The notes: generated by a model from the letters alone, not told the origin. Positions 23,529 through 38,306 are shown, counted from the stretch's first letter. The stretch is 64,000 bases of DNA from Semisulcospira habei (GCA_036245525.1 BTPG01000004.1:233278864-233342863), one strand, 5' to 3'. Translations and numbers: made by a program.

Positions 23529-24432
23529 CTGGCGACAGAGACTGCAGAGACACAGTGTGACAGAGACTGCAGAGACACAGTGCGACAGAGACTGCAGAGA
23601 CACAGTGTGACAGAGACTGCAGAGACACAGTGTGACAGAGACTGCAGAGACACAGTGTGACAGAGACTGCAGATACACAGTGTGACAGAGACTGCAGAGA
23701 CACAGTGTGACATAGACTGCAGAGACACAGTGTGACAAAGACTGCACAGACACAGTGTGACAGAGACTGCAGAGACACAGTGTGACAGAGACTGCAGAGA
23801 CACAGTGAGACAGAGACTGCAGAGACACAATGTGACAGAGATTGCAGAGACACAGTGTGACAGAGACTGCAGAGACACAGTGTGACAGAGACTGCAGAGA
23901 CACAGTGTGACAGAGACTGCAGAGACACAGTGTGACAGAGACTGTAGAGACACAGTGTGATAGAGACTGCAGAGACACAGTGTGACAGAAACTGCAGAGA
24001 CGCAGTGTGACAGAGACTGCAGAGACACAGTGTGACAGAGACTGCAGAGACACAGTGTGACAGAGACTGCAGAGACACAGTGCGACAGAGACTGCAGAGA
24101 CACAGTGTGGCAGAGACTGCAGAGACACAGTGTGGCAGAGACTGCAGAGACACAGTGCGACAGAGACTGCAGAGACACAGTGTGACAGAGACTGCAGAGA
24201 CACAGTGCGACAGAGACTGCAGAGACACAGTGCGACAGAGACTGCAGAGACACAGTGTGACAGAGACTGCAGAGACACAGTGTGACAGAGACTGCAGAGA
24301 CACAGTGTGACAGAGACTGCAGAGACACAGTGTGACAGACACTGCAGAGACACAGTGTGACAGAGACTGCAGAGACACAGTGTGACAGAGACTGCAGAGA
24401 CACAATGTGACAGAGACTGCAGAGACACAGTG
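23529..24432. repeat. 25-bp minisatellite, about 36 units
   Basis: Units contain 'cagagactgcagagacacag' with scattered substitutions. The long minus-strand Cys-Ser-Leu frames and the plus-strand Thr-Glu frames are artefacts of this array. Confidence 0.95.
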
Positions 24433-24815
24433 TGCACATAATGATAGGGACTGTAGAGACACAGTGTGCACAATATGATAGGACTGTAGAGACACAATGT
24501 GCACAACATGATAGGGACTGCAGAGACACAGTGTGCACAACATGATAGGGACTGTAGAGACACAGTCTGCACAACATGATGAGGACTGTAGAGACACAGT
24601 GTGCACAACATGATAGGGACTGTAGAGACAGTGTGCACAACATGCTAGGGACTGCAGACACAGTGTGCACAACATGATAGGGACTGTAGGGACACAGTGT
24701 GCACAACATGATAGGGACTGTAGAGACACAGTGTGACAGAGATTGCACAGACACAGTGTGCACAACATGATAGGGACTGTAGAGACACAGTGTGCACAAT
24801 AATATTATGATAGGG
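24433..24815. repeat. ~33-bp minisatellite related to the 25-bp array
   Basis: About eleven units add 'gcacaacatgatagggact' to the 'agagacacagtgt' core of the previous array. It is a derived unit that resumes after an inserted block at 25371-25595. Confidence 0.9.
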
Positions 24816-25370
24816 ACTGCAGAGGGGTGTAGGGGGCTCTGGATAGAGGTAGTACCTTTGCTGTTCGGCAGCTGCGTCCTACATAGGACGGACGGGCATC
24901 ACTGGTCCTCATCCATCTCCTTAATCTCTCACGTGCTGGCTCCAAGCGCCACACCCTGGCAAACCACCTCAGCTGGTGGGCTAAACCATGTGAGGGGGTG
25001 GTGTTCACATTGCACCACTAGGCGGATGAGCTGTTTCTGACAGCCAACGGCTAGAGGACGGAGGAGATCAGGTTGGATCCAACGGCCAAATGTGGGGGAG
25101 TAAACCCTTCAAATCAGGAGTGGAGCCCCGAAGGCAGACAGCTGCCTGTATTCACGCACTGTTCTGGCAGCTCCTGCAGCCAAACTGGTGCCAAACGTAC
25201 TGCTTTGCATTCCTTTGGATACATCAGCGAGACCGAGAGGGGGATCTTGACGACTGGGCATCCCAGGATCTCCATACACTTCGCCCAGGCTTGCGCACTG
25301 GAGAGGTCACTCCAGTGACTGACCCAGCAAGCGCATACTCCATTGTCTTTCGAGACAGGATGCCGAAACA
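24816..25370. other. unidentified ~555-bp block inside the minisatellite
   Basis: Unique sequence of balanced composition that interrupts the array. No coding frame of a known family, TIR or poly-A-like tail was recognised. It is probably an inserted retroposon fragment, but its ends cannot be fixed by eye. Confidence 0.5.
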
Positions 25371-25595
25371 GCAGAGACACAGTGTGACAGAGATTGCACA
25401 GACACAGTGTGCACAACATGATAGGGACTGTAGAGACACAGTGTGACAGAGATTTCAGAGTCACAGTGTGCACAACATGATAGGGACTGCAGAGACACAG
25501 TGTGACAGAGATTGCACAGACACAGTGCGCACAATATGATAGGGACTGCAGAGACACAGTGTGACAGAGATTGCACAGACACAGTGCGCACAATG
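25371..25595. repeat. continuation of the ~33-bp minisatellite
   Basis: About seven units with 'cacagtgtgacagagattgc' and 'cacaacatgatagggactg' elements, the same as left of the block at 24816. Confidence 0.9.
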
Positions 25596-25605
25596 CGCCT
25601 GTAAG

Positions 25606-25606
<1 letters not shown>

Positions 25607-25694
<88 letters not shown>
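25607..25694. repeat. (TC)n microsatellite, first of the plus-strand chain
   Basis: About 88 bp of TC with one CC. Its left flank is the local minisatellite, and its right flank is LINE-type 3' sequence. Confidence 0.95.
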
Positions 25695-25697
<3 letters not shown>

Positions 25698-25932
25698 ATG
25701 TGTGTGTGCACGCGCGCATCCCTACGTGCTTGCGCACGCGCGCGCGCGCATGTGTGTGTGTGTGTGTATGTGTGTGTGTGTGTGTGTATGCCTGTTTGTG
25801 TTTGTTGGAGTGAGCCGTGTTGATTTTTATGATGAGAACAATAGCGGTTTTATGTACAAAATCCTTTATACTTTTTTATATTTGCTGTAGTATAGTTTTA
25901 AGTGATAGAATGTATGTGTACATGATATACTG

Positions 25933-25981
<49 letters not shown>

Positions 25982-26207
25982 AGTGTGTGTGTGTGTGCGT
26001 GTGGAGGGTTGTGCAGGCTTGGCTTGGCGCATGTAGGCTACAAGCTAATCTGGCACAAACCTGTGCACGCGGCAATTGCACACCGGCGCGCGTGTGTGTG
26101 TGTGTGTACGTTATTTTGTTTTGTAGTGTGTAGCAAGGACAAGAATGAAAACAGGTCTGCGCACCTATTCTTTTATCCTTGGAAAATAAAGTTTCATTCA
26201 TTCATTC
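25695..26207 (+). mobile_element. LINE/SINE family F 3' fragment
   Basis: Contains (GT)n-rich 3' UTR-like sequence (25700-25795, 25933-26010) and ends at 26131-26207 with the same terminus as 5249-5317 plus an (ATTC)n tail. No coding sequence remains. It is bounded by (TC)n on both sides. Confidence 0.55.
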
Positions 26208-26208
26208 A

Positions 26209-26281
<73 letters not shown>

Positions 26282-26306
26282 CCTCTCCTCTCTCTCTCTC
26301 TCTCTC
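26208..26306. repeat. (TC)n microsatellite between two LINEs
   Basis: About 99 bp of TC. Left is the (ATTC)n tail of family F; right is a 5'-truncated LINE A. Confidence 0.95.
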
Positions 26307-26791
26307 ATATATAAACTACGCATCGACGGTGTGGGATTGTTGCAGTGATGTCCACTTAAAAAGACTAAATTCTTTACATAGGAGAATGGCAAAATTAATT
26401 CTTCCCGACCCGTACTTGACGACAGAAGAAAAACTCAGTAAAGCTGGATTCCTGCTCCTTCAAAACCATTTTAAATATAACAAAGAGGTACTGATGTTTA
26501 AAGTGTGGAACCATAGCGCTCCAGAATATCTAACAGAGTTGTTTAAAAGATCAGATTCCTGCTATGGGAATATGAGGGGTCTTTATATTGTTCCAAAACC
26601 CCGAATAGATATATTTAAATCTACTTTGTCATTTGCGGGTTCCACACTGTTGAACTCACTCCCACATCACGTTAAAGCCACTCCGACATTATCTCGTTTT
26701 AAGGCAAGTCTTTATAGGTATCTGACATCACTCAAATAATAATATCTAGTTATTCGTAGACACACGAATGTACGTGTATATTCTAACAATC

Positions 26792-26835
<44 letters not shown>

Positions 26836-27473
26836 ACGCGTGAGTGCGTTTGTGCGCGTATGCGCGTGTTTGTGTTTAGTGGACTATATATTTTGCATCA
26901 CTGTGCTTTGATGTCCCTGTTTTAATAATAATAATAATAATAATAATAAGCGCATTAAATAGGCGCTTTATCCCAATTGAAAATCGGCTCAAAGCGCCGC
27001 CGCGAACTGAACCCAACAAGCACGCTCACGTGAATCACGCGCATTCACTCACACACTGTACATAAACACAGAACATTCACGTGGTGCTAAGGGCAAGCTC
27101 AAGCGAGCTACTGTAGTTTTTGGAAATTCAAAATCGTTTGTATTTGAAATTTAATTAAGTGGGCTGAAACTGATACCAAAGTGGAGGGGGAGGAAGAGCC
27201 GGAGTACCCGGAGAAAGAACCCCCGACGGTCCGCCCGAATTAACGGTGACACTTACTAGAGGAGAAAAATCCGACGCCGGAACCCGTAGTCGAACCACGC
27301 ACCTTTAGCATTGGTGGCAGGCGCCTTAACCACTGCGCCACGGACCGCCCCTGTTTTATATATATCTTGTTAGTTAGTCGTAGTTGTAGCAACGGCAGGT
27401 ACGAAAAATGACATAGTCACTGACTGTGTTAATATCTTCACCGTTGTAAAATAAAGATTCATTGATTCATTGA

Positions 27474-27476
<3 letters not shown>
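26307..27476 (+). mobile_element. LINE A fragment, C-terminus and 3' UTR
   Basis: Encodes the last ~140 residues of ORF2 to the stop at 26739 (ASTVWDCCSDVHLKRLNSLHR, KPRIDIFKSTLSFAGS, FKASLYRYLTSLK). A 3' UTR with (GT)n at 26796-26834 follows, then the family terminus and (ATTGATTC)n tail at 27455-27476. A 424-bp SINE is inserted in the 3' UTR. It is 5' truncated exactly at the (TC)n. Confidence 0.88.
26925..27348 (-). mobile_element. tRNA-derived SINE (SINE-1), minus-strand copy
   Basis: Reading the minus strand: a tRNA-like head with an A-box-like 'tggcgcagtggttaagg' and a B-box 'ggttcgactacg', about 300 bp of body, and a (TTA)n tail. The 10-bp direct repeats ccctgtttta at 26915-26924 and 27349-27358 are its target duplication. 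The same family is at 45743 and 46346. RNA polymerase III transcription is typical of such elements; it is not shown here. Confidence 0.9.

Positions 27477-27553
<77 letters not shown>
27477..27553. repeat. (TC)n microsatellite between two LINEs
   Basis: 77 bp of TC between the octamer tail of one LINE A and the 5' leader of the next. Confidence 0.95.
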
Positions 27554-27558
<5 letters not shown>

Positions 27559-28235
27559 TTTACTTGTACATGTAATTTCTTTCCTGGTTTAACTGCGTAA
27601 CCTTCTACTATTTGTATCCTGTACCTTAGTTTTGTTCCCTGGTTTTTTACCTTATTATCTGAACATGATTTATACAACTATGAACAGACCCTCGAACAAA
27701 GGCCAACAATTCGGTCATCTAAATATCTACCACCTGGCAAACAAAGTTCAGGATGTCTGTGTTTATGTTAATACCCCCAACTATTTCCATCTATTCGGTT
27801 TAACTGAGACTCGTTTGGCTGCCCACATCAGTGATGAAGCCATCGCCATCCCGAATTATTCTATTATCAGGAGAGACCCGTCAGTACAGGGTGAGACAGG
27901 TGTAGCGGTATATATCCCATCAATCCACTCTACACATAACCCGCAGGCGACAAGACCTAGAAACTGGTGATGTAGAATGTATTTGGGTAGAAATCAAAAA
28001 CTCTAAATCCCCGCCCTTACTTGTTGGGTTTCTGTATCGAAACCCCGCAGCCACCTTTGAGTGGTACGATAGCTTTTTACACATGATTGATAAAACAGAC
28101 ATTCACAACAAAGATGTTCTCCTTCTTGGAGATTTTAATATTGACTTTCTTAAACCCCATCCATCATGGGAATGTACTACTACCCTTGTCGGTCTTCACC
28201 AATTGGTAACATCACCCACCAGAATTACGCCATCA

Positions 28236-29158
28236 CTCTCTCTTGGCTTGACTTCGCGAACGAAGATTCTATAGGGCTTGCCCACGTCGTCTGCAGGCAT
28301 TTTCGTGGCTGCGGAGGCCAATCCGGGACAGGCAGGTTCGACCGCAGTGGCTGCAGGGGAAGGGTGAGAGTGGATCCATTGTTTTTTCTTGTTTTCTGAC
28401 CGCATGAGAAGATGCCCGTTGACCGCGGCTAGCCAACTGGGGTTACGAGGGGATGAGCTTTGGTTAGGCCACCTTTTCTAGGCCCCTCTCCGTGTGGAGC
28501 AAGCAGTGCTGTCCCTAGAGAAGGCTGCTTGGTCGTTCAGGGTGTGCCGAGTGACGTTGTCATCCCCAGGTCAACATCAGGCGACCAATATCCTGAACCG
28601 CCTGCATGCAGGTTTGAGACTGCGGCTTCCAGTGACATCTTTCACCTGCCGTTTTGCCCCTTGCCCATCGCTACAGGACTTGGAAAGTTCAGTGTCATAG
28701 TCCGTGGGCGTTTCCTAAAGCCTGCGCGGTGGAGCTTTTTGATGGAGTGCAGTGTGCGCAGTACTGGCCCCACCCTTTAAACCCTTGGTTCATCTGCCAT
28801 GGCCTAGCAAGCTGGGACGGTGGCATCGAGGTCCTCGGGTCGTAGGTTTTATATCAGACTGTCCTTGTTTAGTCTCTGGCTCAAAAGCCTTCCCCGGAGA
28901 CACGGGGGCTTTGATGTCGGGGGTTTCCTCCCTTAGCCTTTCCGCAGCCAAGCGGCCAGGCCTGCAAGGCAGCAGGGGACTCGTGGGGGCCGGGGTCGTC
29001 TATGTCCCGTGCAGATGTGAACATCTGCCCACTGCCCAGACGGTGACACTTACCAGAGGAGAAAAATCCAACGCCGGAACCCGGTATCGAACCTCGCACC
29101 TTTGGCATTGGAGGCAGACGCCTTAACCACTGCGCCACTTCCGGAAGAAGGAAGGAAG
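28236..29158 (-). mobile_element. long SINE (SINE-2): tRNA head, ~750-bp body, LINE D tail
   Basis: A minus-strand insertion of 923 bp with 10-bp target duplications tacgccatca (28226-28235 and 29159-29168); the copy at 16531-19302 has the uninterrupted site. Its 5' end (29040-29140 read backwards) is the tRNA-like head shared with SINE-1 (tggcgcagtggttaagg; ggttcgataccgg). Its 3' end (28380-28236 read backwards) matches the 3' end of LINE D (compare 63383-63510 and 52880-53005), including part of its zinc-finger-like coding region and the closing 'gcgaagtcaagccaaga'. A shared 3' end implies LINE D supplied the mobilising enzyme. The roughly 750-bp middle is not recognised. Confidence 0.8.
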
Positions 29159-31740
29159 TACGCCATCATCAGCCACTATTATAGACCATATTTATACCAA
29201 TAAACCTCAAGCAGTTAGCAACACTCAAGTAAATAGTCTTAGTGTAAGTGACCACTATCCGGTTAGCTGCACATGGCTGTCAAAACTTCCAAAGCTAAAA
29301 AAGCAAGTCCACACTTGCATAACTTACAGATCGTTTAAAAACTTTAATGAAAGTGTTTTCTTGGCTGATTTAGCCACAGCACGATTCATCGACGTGTATA
29401 ACGATAGTGACCCAAATAAAGCATTAGATACCTGGTACCGGATTTTTCTTGGTGTGCTGAACAAACACGCGCCTCTGAGACACAAAAGAGTGAAATACGC
29501 TACCGTTCCACCATGGCTGACTGCGGATCTGATTGAGGCAATGGAAATTAGAGACCAGCTGAGAAGCGAGAAGCGGTTTACTGAATACAAAACACAGCGT
29601 AATCGTGTTAAATATATGGTTTTAAATGCAAAGAGATCTCTTTTCGATAAGGTAGTTAAACAAAACCGAATCGTTAATCCCAACAGGAACTAACTCATGT
29701 GAGTATGTTTGTCCAAACGTGCTGGTACACCACTGTAACCGGGAAAATACGGACAAAGAACCATTCACGATACCGCCTATACAGTCCACGAAGTGGGTAA
29801 ATTAATTTCCTCGATGGAAAATAAAGTCATCCGGGCCTGATGAGATCAGCTCAAAAATACTCAAGATATCTCTTCCATACATCGTCGAAAGTATTACATA
29901 TATTTACAATCTCTGTATAAACCAAAACTCTTTTCCGGACGCATTTAAAGACGCAAAAGTGATCCCCCTACCAAAATCAAAAGATCTGAGTGAAATCAAC
30001 AACTTTCGCCCCATATCACTATTACCTGTTTTGTCGAAGCCTTTAGAGCGGCACATCCATAAGCATCTATCTGAATACTTAGAAAACCAAAATCTCATCC
30101 ATTCACTGCAGTCAGGCTTCAGACCAAACCATCCCTGTCACACTGCCTTGATAAGGATGGCAGATACCTGGTTATCATCTATTAATGATTCCAAACTAAC
30201 AGGTGTAGTTTTCTTAGACTTCCGGAAAGCCTTTGACATGGTGAACCATAACATACTTATAAAGAAAATATCCTTATATACTAAAAGCGCAGCCGTGTTT
30301 TTCAAATCCTACCTAGCAAACAGAAGACAAAAAAGTTCTCCTTAATGGTACATATTCTAGTCACTGCAAAGTAAAGCATGGCCCTCTTTTATTCTGTTTG
30401 TTCATTAACGACCTTCCACTCACAATTAGTGATGATAGTGTTGCATGCGATATGTTCGCCGATGATGCTGCGATACACACTCCCGATAAGGATTTGTCAG
30501 TAATTGACACGCGCCTGCAAAACACATTACAGGACATTAACAGCTGGTGCAGTAACAATTCCATGATCTTAAACCCTGCAAAGACAATGTATGGTTGTCA
30601 CGACCCCGCTCCCGGGGTGCAAACTGAGTGCTGTCACTCGAGATTCACCCAACCCACGCTAACACAAACCTAACACAAACACCAGAGGAACAATAACAAC
30701 GACGTTTATTAAATGTAACCCTAACAACAACAACTAATCTCACGCAATCTTAACCACGCATTCACACGTCACGTTCACACTCGCACTCTCCGACTATCTA
30801 CAAATACAAACTAACAAAATCTACAATAACTAAATATTTCTAATACAAAAAACTAAGCAAACTAATATATATGAAATCACAACAGAAGCCAAACTGAGAA
30901 ACCTAATCAACCACTGGACCCCGACGGAAGCACAAGCGTAAGGCGCTAACACCAGTTAGACCAACGCCTTTGCCTCCGCGAGGAGTACCCTATAGTACGT
31001 GGCTCCTTAATATATATAGTATGGAAAATGGCACGTCAAAATAAACGATAAACCAAATGTGTTCGCTAGAACCCAAGTGGATATCGAGCCAAATGAAAAT
31101 ATGCAAGCTACTGAATCTGAACTAAATATGCTCACTAACACAAGCGAGGATCGAAACAAAATACAATCCGTACGCTCCTGTATCCCCCCAAAGGGATCAC
31201 GAACAAAACGTTCGAATCAAGCTAACGCTTTCACAAAAGACACTCGTAGCACAAGGCTCCTATAACAACGTTCAGAACAGACAATATCGCATATGCAAAT
31301 AGAGACTAAATATCATGCAGGCAAATGGAGACTAAATATCATGCAGGCAAATGGAGACTAAATATCATGTAGGCAAATGGAGCAACGTCCTTAACCCAAT
31401 ATAACTGAAAGTTGAATAAACAATATCTTTCGTCACGGGACCTTCTCGCCGGAAGCACAACCGTTGAGCGCAACTCGACTCTGCACTCTAGCTTCCGCGA
31501 TAAGGTCTTCCGTAACACAAATAAATAATACAATGACTCAACTTTAGATAATACAATAACTCGAGCTTTAACACAGTAACTCACAAGATTGCTAAGGTAA
31601 CTCGTCTCACAATACTGACACGAGGAAATGAAATAAACAAAGTTCGTTACAACGTAAACACAAAACTTTGCTTAAACGGGTTAGAAATAACTGTATGGGA
31701 CGACCCGACCTGTCTAAATACGAGACGTGCCGCGACACTC

Positions 31741-32335
31741 GCGAAGGCACCCAGGTCCGGTGTCGTGGCCCACAAGGTAGAGCGACACAGTCAGCCTCCA
31801 CTCTCAGTACCACAGCACGGTGGTCCGGCGTCGTAGCCCACACGGTAGAGCGACACAGTCAGCCTCCACTCTCAGTACCACAGCACGGTGGCCCACAAGG
31901 GAGAGCGACACAGTCAGCCTCCACTCTCAGTACCACAGCACGGTGGTCCGGCGTCGTAGCCCACAAGGTAGAGCGACACAGTCAGCCTCCACTCTCAGTA
32001 CCACAGCACGGTGGCCCACACAAGGAGAGCGACACAGTCAGCCTCCACTCTCAGTACCACAGCACGGTGGTCCGGCGTCGTAGCCCACAAGGGAGAGCGA
32101 CACAGTCAGCCTCCACTCTCAGTACCACAGCACGGTGGCCCACAAGGGAGAGCGACACAGTCAGCCTCCACTCTCAGTACCACAGCACGGTGGTCCGGTG
32201 TCGTGGCCCACAAGGGAGAGCGACACAGTCAGCCTCCACTCTCAGTACCACAGCACGGTGGTCCGGCGTCGTAGCCCACAAGGTAGAGCGACACAATCAG
32301 CCTCCACTCTCAGTACCACAGCACGGTGGCAGACT
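31741..32335. repeat. minisatellite with alternating ~68-bp and ~53-bp units
   Basis: Nine units share 'agcgacacagtcagcctcc' and 'ctctcagtaccacagcacgg'. Long units add 'tccggcgtcgtagcc' and short ones lack it. The order is mostly long and short alternating. The open frames across it are artefacts. Confidence 0.9.
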
Positions 32336-32670
32336 TAACCCGTAAGCTCTCCGGATTTAAAGATGCACTAAAACACAGGTGCAAACATATTCATAAATAA
32401 CTAGTCACCAGAACAAAGATAATCACATCACCCTTCCCGTAACTATAACTGCTGTCTTTATAATCCCTTCACCTCTTCCACAACCATAAACTCAACGTCC
32501 ACACCATACATATTTACAACTGCATCACGCTTCCCGCAACAATAAATTTAACCTCACCATATTCTCCCTCTCCCACACGTAAACTTCAAATTTAACAAAA
32601 TACATATTTACACGTCACCCCGTGACTCGCTCCCGAAAACACCCTCCGACGCTAAATAGTGAAATGGCGC

Positions 32671-34236
32671 TAGAATGTCTTAATAACTATCGGCCCATCT
32701 CCAATCTCCCTTTCTTATCAAAGCTATTAGAACGCATTGTTCTGTCTCAGCTCCAAAACCATATCATTTCCAACAACCTAGCGAAACGTTTCAGTCAGCT
32801 TACAGAGAAAACAGCACAGTACAGAAACCGCTCTCCTGCATGTTACAAACAGCCTTCTGTGCAATGCCGACAAGCTGGTTTCCATTCTTTGCCTCGACCT
32901 CTCGGCGGCATTTGATACGATTGACCATACTGTACTCCTAGAGAGACTTAACACAGCCTATGGCATCTCTGGCAAAACACTTAGCTGGTTTTCCGCGTAT
33001 CTGCGTGGGCGTACTCAGAAGGTTGTGGTCAATCAGAGTCGCAGCCCCTCATGCTGAGATTCGGTGTCCCCCAAGGATCCGTCCTTGGGCCCGTCCTTTT
33101 CAGCCTTTACACCCAATCCCTGTCTGACGTCATCACCCGACATGCCTGTGAATTTCACAAGTATGCCGACGACACCCAGCTCCACAAAGGTGCTTCTCCA
33201 TCTAATTTTCCTGCTCTTGTGAAAGAGATTGAACTTTGTATTTCCTCTGTGAAAAAATGGATGCTGTGCAACAAACTGAAGCTGAACGACGGCAAGACTG
33301 AATCACTTTGCGCTGGTTCCGACCACTCCCTTAGTCAGGTCCCACCAGGGGCCTCCCTCGTGGTTGGCGACAGTGAAATAACCTTTAGCCAGTCTGTACG
33401 TAATCTGGGAGTTCAGTTCGACTGCAGTATGTCCATGCACCATCACATTACTAATGTGTGCAGGACGGCGAACTTCCAGCTGCGAAGAATCAGCTTCATT
33501 AGACCATTCATCACCCGGTCCGCTACTGTTCAACTTATTTGCTCCCTTGTCCTTAGCCGCTTAGACTATTGTAACTCCCTCCTGGCAGGTGTCCCCCAGA
33601 AAGAACTCTCTCGTCTGCAGACAGTCCTCAACAATGCTGCCAGACTTGCTTTTGGCAAATCTAAAATGGACCATTAACCCCCCTACTTCAGGAATTGCAC
33701 TGGCTACCCATTCAGTTTAGAGTCGAGTACAAGATTGCGGTCCTGGCTTTTCGCTGCTTTGATGGATCCCTATCGCCATACCTCTCATCCCTCCTCAACA
33801 TCTATCAGCCCTCCCGTTCCCTTCGTTCCTGCTCTGAGAGGCGTTTCCGTGTCCCCAGCTTTTCCTCTAAGCGGTTTGGCTGCCGGACATTCCAGTATCA
33901 AGCCCCTGTTGTCTGGAACTCGCTTCCCCTACACCTCCGGAATGCTGAAAACATTGACGTCTTTAAGACCCAACTTAAAACCTACTTCTTTCAGCTTGCG
34001 TACCATTAATCCACAGATTGTGTGTGCGTGTGTGATGTTGGTTTGGTCTGCATACATATGGTTTTGTTATGTGTGTTTTAGTTGTATGTGCGTGCGTAGA
34101 TTAGAAGTGCATAGATTAAACTTTTTTAAAGGTAGTGAGATTCTGCATATATACATTTTTTGTAACGCGCTTAGAGCCCACTGCTCCTGGGGATTCAGCG
34201 CGATATAAATGCTCTTTATTATTATTATTATTATTA
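32671..34236 (+). mobile_element. CR1/L2-like LINE, family C, 5'-truncated
   Basis: A frameshifted RT starts at NNYRPISNLPFLSKLLERIV. It continues with the DLSAAFDTIDH region (32900-32925), FGVPQGSVLGPVLFSLYT and KYADDTQLH, and ends at FKTQLKTYFFQLAYH (34009). A 3' end with 'gcgcgatataaatgctctt' and an (ATT)n tail follows. At least three frameshifts or stops occur. It sits inside the 4351-bp element, so it is the youngest layer there. Confidence 0.82.
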
Positions 34237-35733
34237 GTCGCCTGCTTGACGTTTAACCCCAATAACTAAACCCCCGCTAACTACTCTAGAACCTACAACA
34301 TACAACAAATGACATTCAATCTACATTCTATTCTACATTCTGCACCTTTTCCCCCCAATACACTAGACCAAAATAATAATACAGAACAAGCAAACACAAA
34401 CAAACCCCCCGAGCAAATGGCCACTAAAGGATTGTTACGTGTACTCACTGTCATCCGTGGAGACACCCCGGCTAGGACGCAGACAAACAAGACAAGACAA
34501 GCCAGGGGTACAGTCGTGGCAGCTCTTCTCGTCACAGGACACCGACTCCCGGGCTCGAACCAGGGCCGTATCGTAGGACCGTCACAGAGGGACGACACAG
34601 CTACTTGAGGTAGCAGCTAATGGAGAACCACGCCCGCACAAACCCCCCTCAGAGACTACGTTGAAAAAACGACTGCTTTCGTTCGCTGGTGTTTTGCGAC
34701 TGATTAACAATTTCTAAACCGTTAGGTTGGCAAAAATTCACGTGAAGCAGGTACCACCCGATGCGTTCAGACTGGGTGGCCATGTGGCTGCACGCCGTCC
34801 ACCCAAGCCTCGCACAGCAACAAACCCGCGTGTAAAGGCCAACTACTACACACCTACACTATCATTACCCGGTGACTACCTAAACTCTGTCACCCCTCTA
34901 AACCTACTCCCCTAAAAATTATACGAAAAAAATTCGTGTCGTGACAATGGTTGTAAGTACCCGCCAAAAGCACCAGCTCGGCACTCTCTCACTCAGCTTG
35001 TCCCTTCAAGGCAAATCTATCAGCCAGGTAACGGAACATCGTCTTCTCGGCGTTACTGTAGATAACCAGTTTAAATGGCAATGCCATCTTAGTAATATAT
35101 GTAAGACAATATCAAAGAAACTGTTTATTTTATCCAAGTTAAAACATATAGCTAATGTAGAAACATGAAAGCTGTTCTTCAACGCCCACATCAGGTCACA
35201 TATAGATTATGCTTCTACGGTGTGGGATGGCGCAAGCGAAGTCCAGTTAAAGAGACTGAACTCTCTTCATCGTAGAGCCGCGAAGCTTATCCTTTCAGAC
35301 CCTAACTCAACAACGGATAATAAACTGAAAACCTTAGAAATTCTCCCCTTGAAAAAACATTTATTATACAATAAGGGAATAACGATGTTCAAAGTATTGA
35401 ATAACAGACTCCCCGAGTATATAAAAAAAAAATGTTTTCCCTCCTGGCATCAACATACTCCAGATCAAGGCAGTCCATTACTGTGCCGCGACCTAGAATC
35501 GATCTCTATGAGACAAGTTTAGCGTTCTCAGGTGCTAGCATGTGGAACACATTGCCCAAACATGTTACAACATCAACAACGCTTTCGTCTTTTAAAACTG
35601 CTCTCTTCAAGTACCTCACCTCAGCATCGTAAGATTTTCACAACAACCTGCACTTGAAGTGTACGATTTTCCCCTTTCTAACTCTTCAATTCAGTTATAT
35701 CTTCAGTTAATACAAGATGTTAATGCTGCATGT

Positions 35734-35736
<3 letters not shown>

Positions 35737-35780
<44 letters not shown>

Positions 35781-35794
35781 GTGTGCGTGTGTGA

Positions 35795-35836
<42 letters not shown>

Positions 35837-35846
35837 GTGTGCGTGT

Positions 35847-35926
<80 letters not shown>
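35737..35926. repeat. (GT)n microsatellite in LINE A2 3' UTR
   Basis: 190 bp of GT with GC/GA interruptions. It sits at the same place in the 3' UTR as the (CA)n tract 16821-16883 of the minus-strand copy, so it expanded within the element. Confidence 0.95.
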
Positions 35927-35929
<3 letters not shown>

Positions 35930-36202
35930 GTGCTTGTGCTTGTGTTTATGAATGTAAGTATGAAGATTTATACCTTTACAATTGTGTGTATGTGTGAGAT
36001 TTTCTATGTTTATTTCCGCTTTTTCAATGATTTCTTTTTTAAAAACTTTATATTTCAATTTTTTATTAGTTATATATTTAGTTTTTCCCAATTTAATGAT
36101 AGTATTTTGTGATTTGTGCATTATATGTAAAGTAGATTAGCAACGGCAAGTTCGAAAAATGCTTTCACCAAAACTTTCACCGTTGTAAAATAAAGAATCA
36201 TT

Positions 36203-38306
<2,104 letters not shown>

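Larger units (their letters stand above)
30596..34946. mobile_element. 4351-bp non-autonomous element with TGTCACGAC ends
   Basis: Inserted in LINE A2 with a 5-bp duplication atggt (30591-30595 and 34947-34951). The ends are TGTCACGAC and GTCGTGACA, a 9-bp inverted repeat. TG..CA ends with a 5-bp duplication suggest an LTR retroelement, but no direct terminal repeat or coding domain was seen. A degenerate LARD-type element or an unusual DNA transposon are both possible. It carries a minisatellite (31741-32335) and a nested LINE C (32671-34236). The rest (30605-31740 and 34237-34940) is non-coding, AC-rich on the + strand. Confidence 0.75.
27665..35632 (+). pseudogene. LINE A2 ORF2, split in three by insertions
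   Basis: 27665-27945 encodes the endonuclease start (FGHLNIYHLANKVQD, LFGLTETRLAAH), and after a frameshift 28083-28235 gives DVLLLGDFNIDFLKPHPSW. 29159-29690 continues endonuclease and linker (IIDHIYTNKPQAV, VLNKHAPLRHKRVKYATVPP). 29960-30590 is RT with INNFRPISLLPVLSKPLERHI, VVFLDFRKAFDMVNH and DMFADDAAIH; a deletion near 30380 removed the GVPQGS motif. 34947-35632 is the C-terminal part to KTALFKYLTSAS. Several frameshifts and the insertions make it inactive. Confidence 0.85.

Noticed and set aside
23265..24799. Minus-strand Cys-Ser-Leu-rich open frames over 400 codons
   Set aside because: Product of the 25-bp and 33-bp minisatellites; several frames are open and no domain is present.
28460..29126. 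Open frames of 60-124 codons in the SINE-2 body
   Set aside because: They overlap in three frames within a non-coding retroposon and show no family motif.
30596..34946. Intact LTR retrotransposon
   Set aside because: TG..CA ends and a 5-bp duplication fit, but no direct terminal repeats, primer site or gag-pol sequence could be seen.
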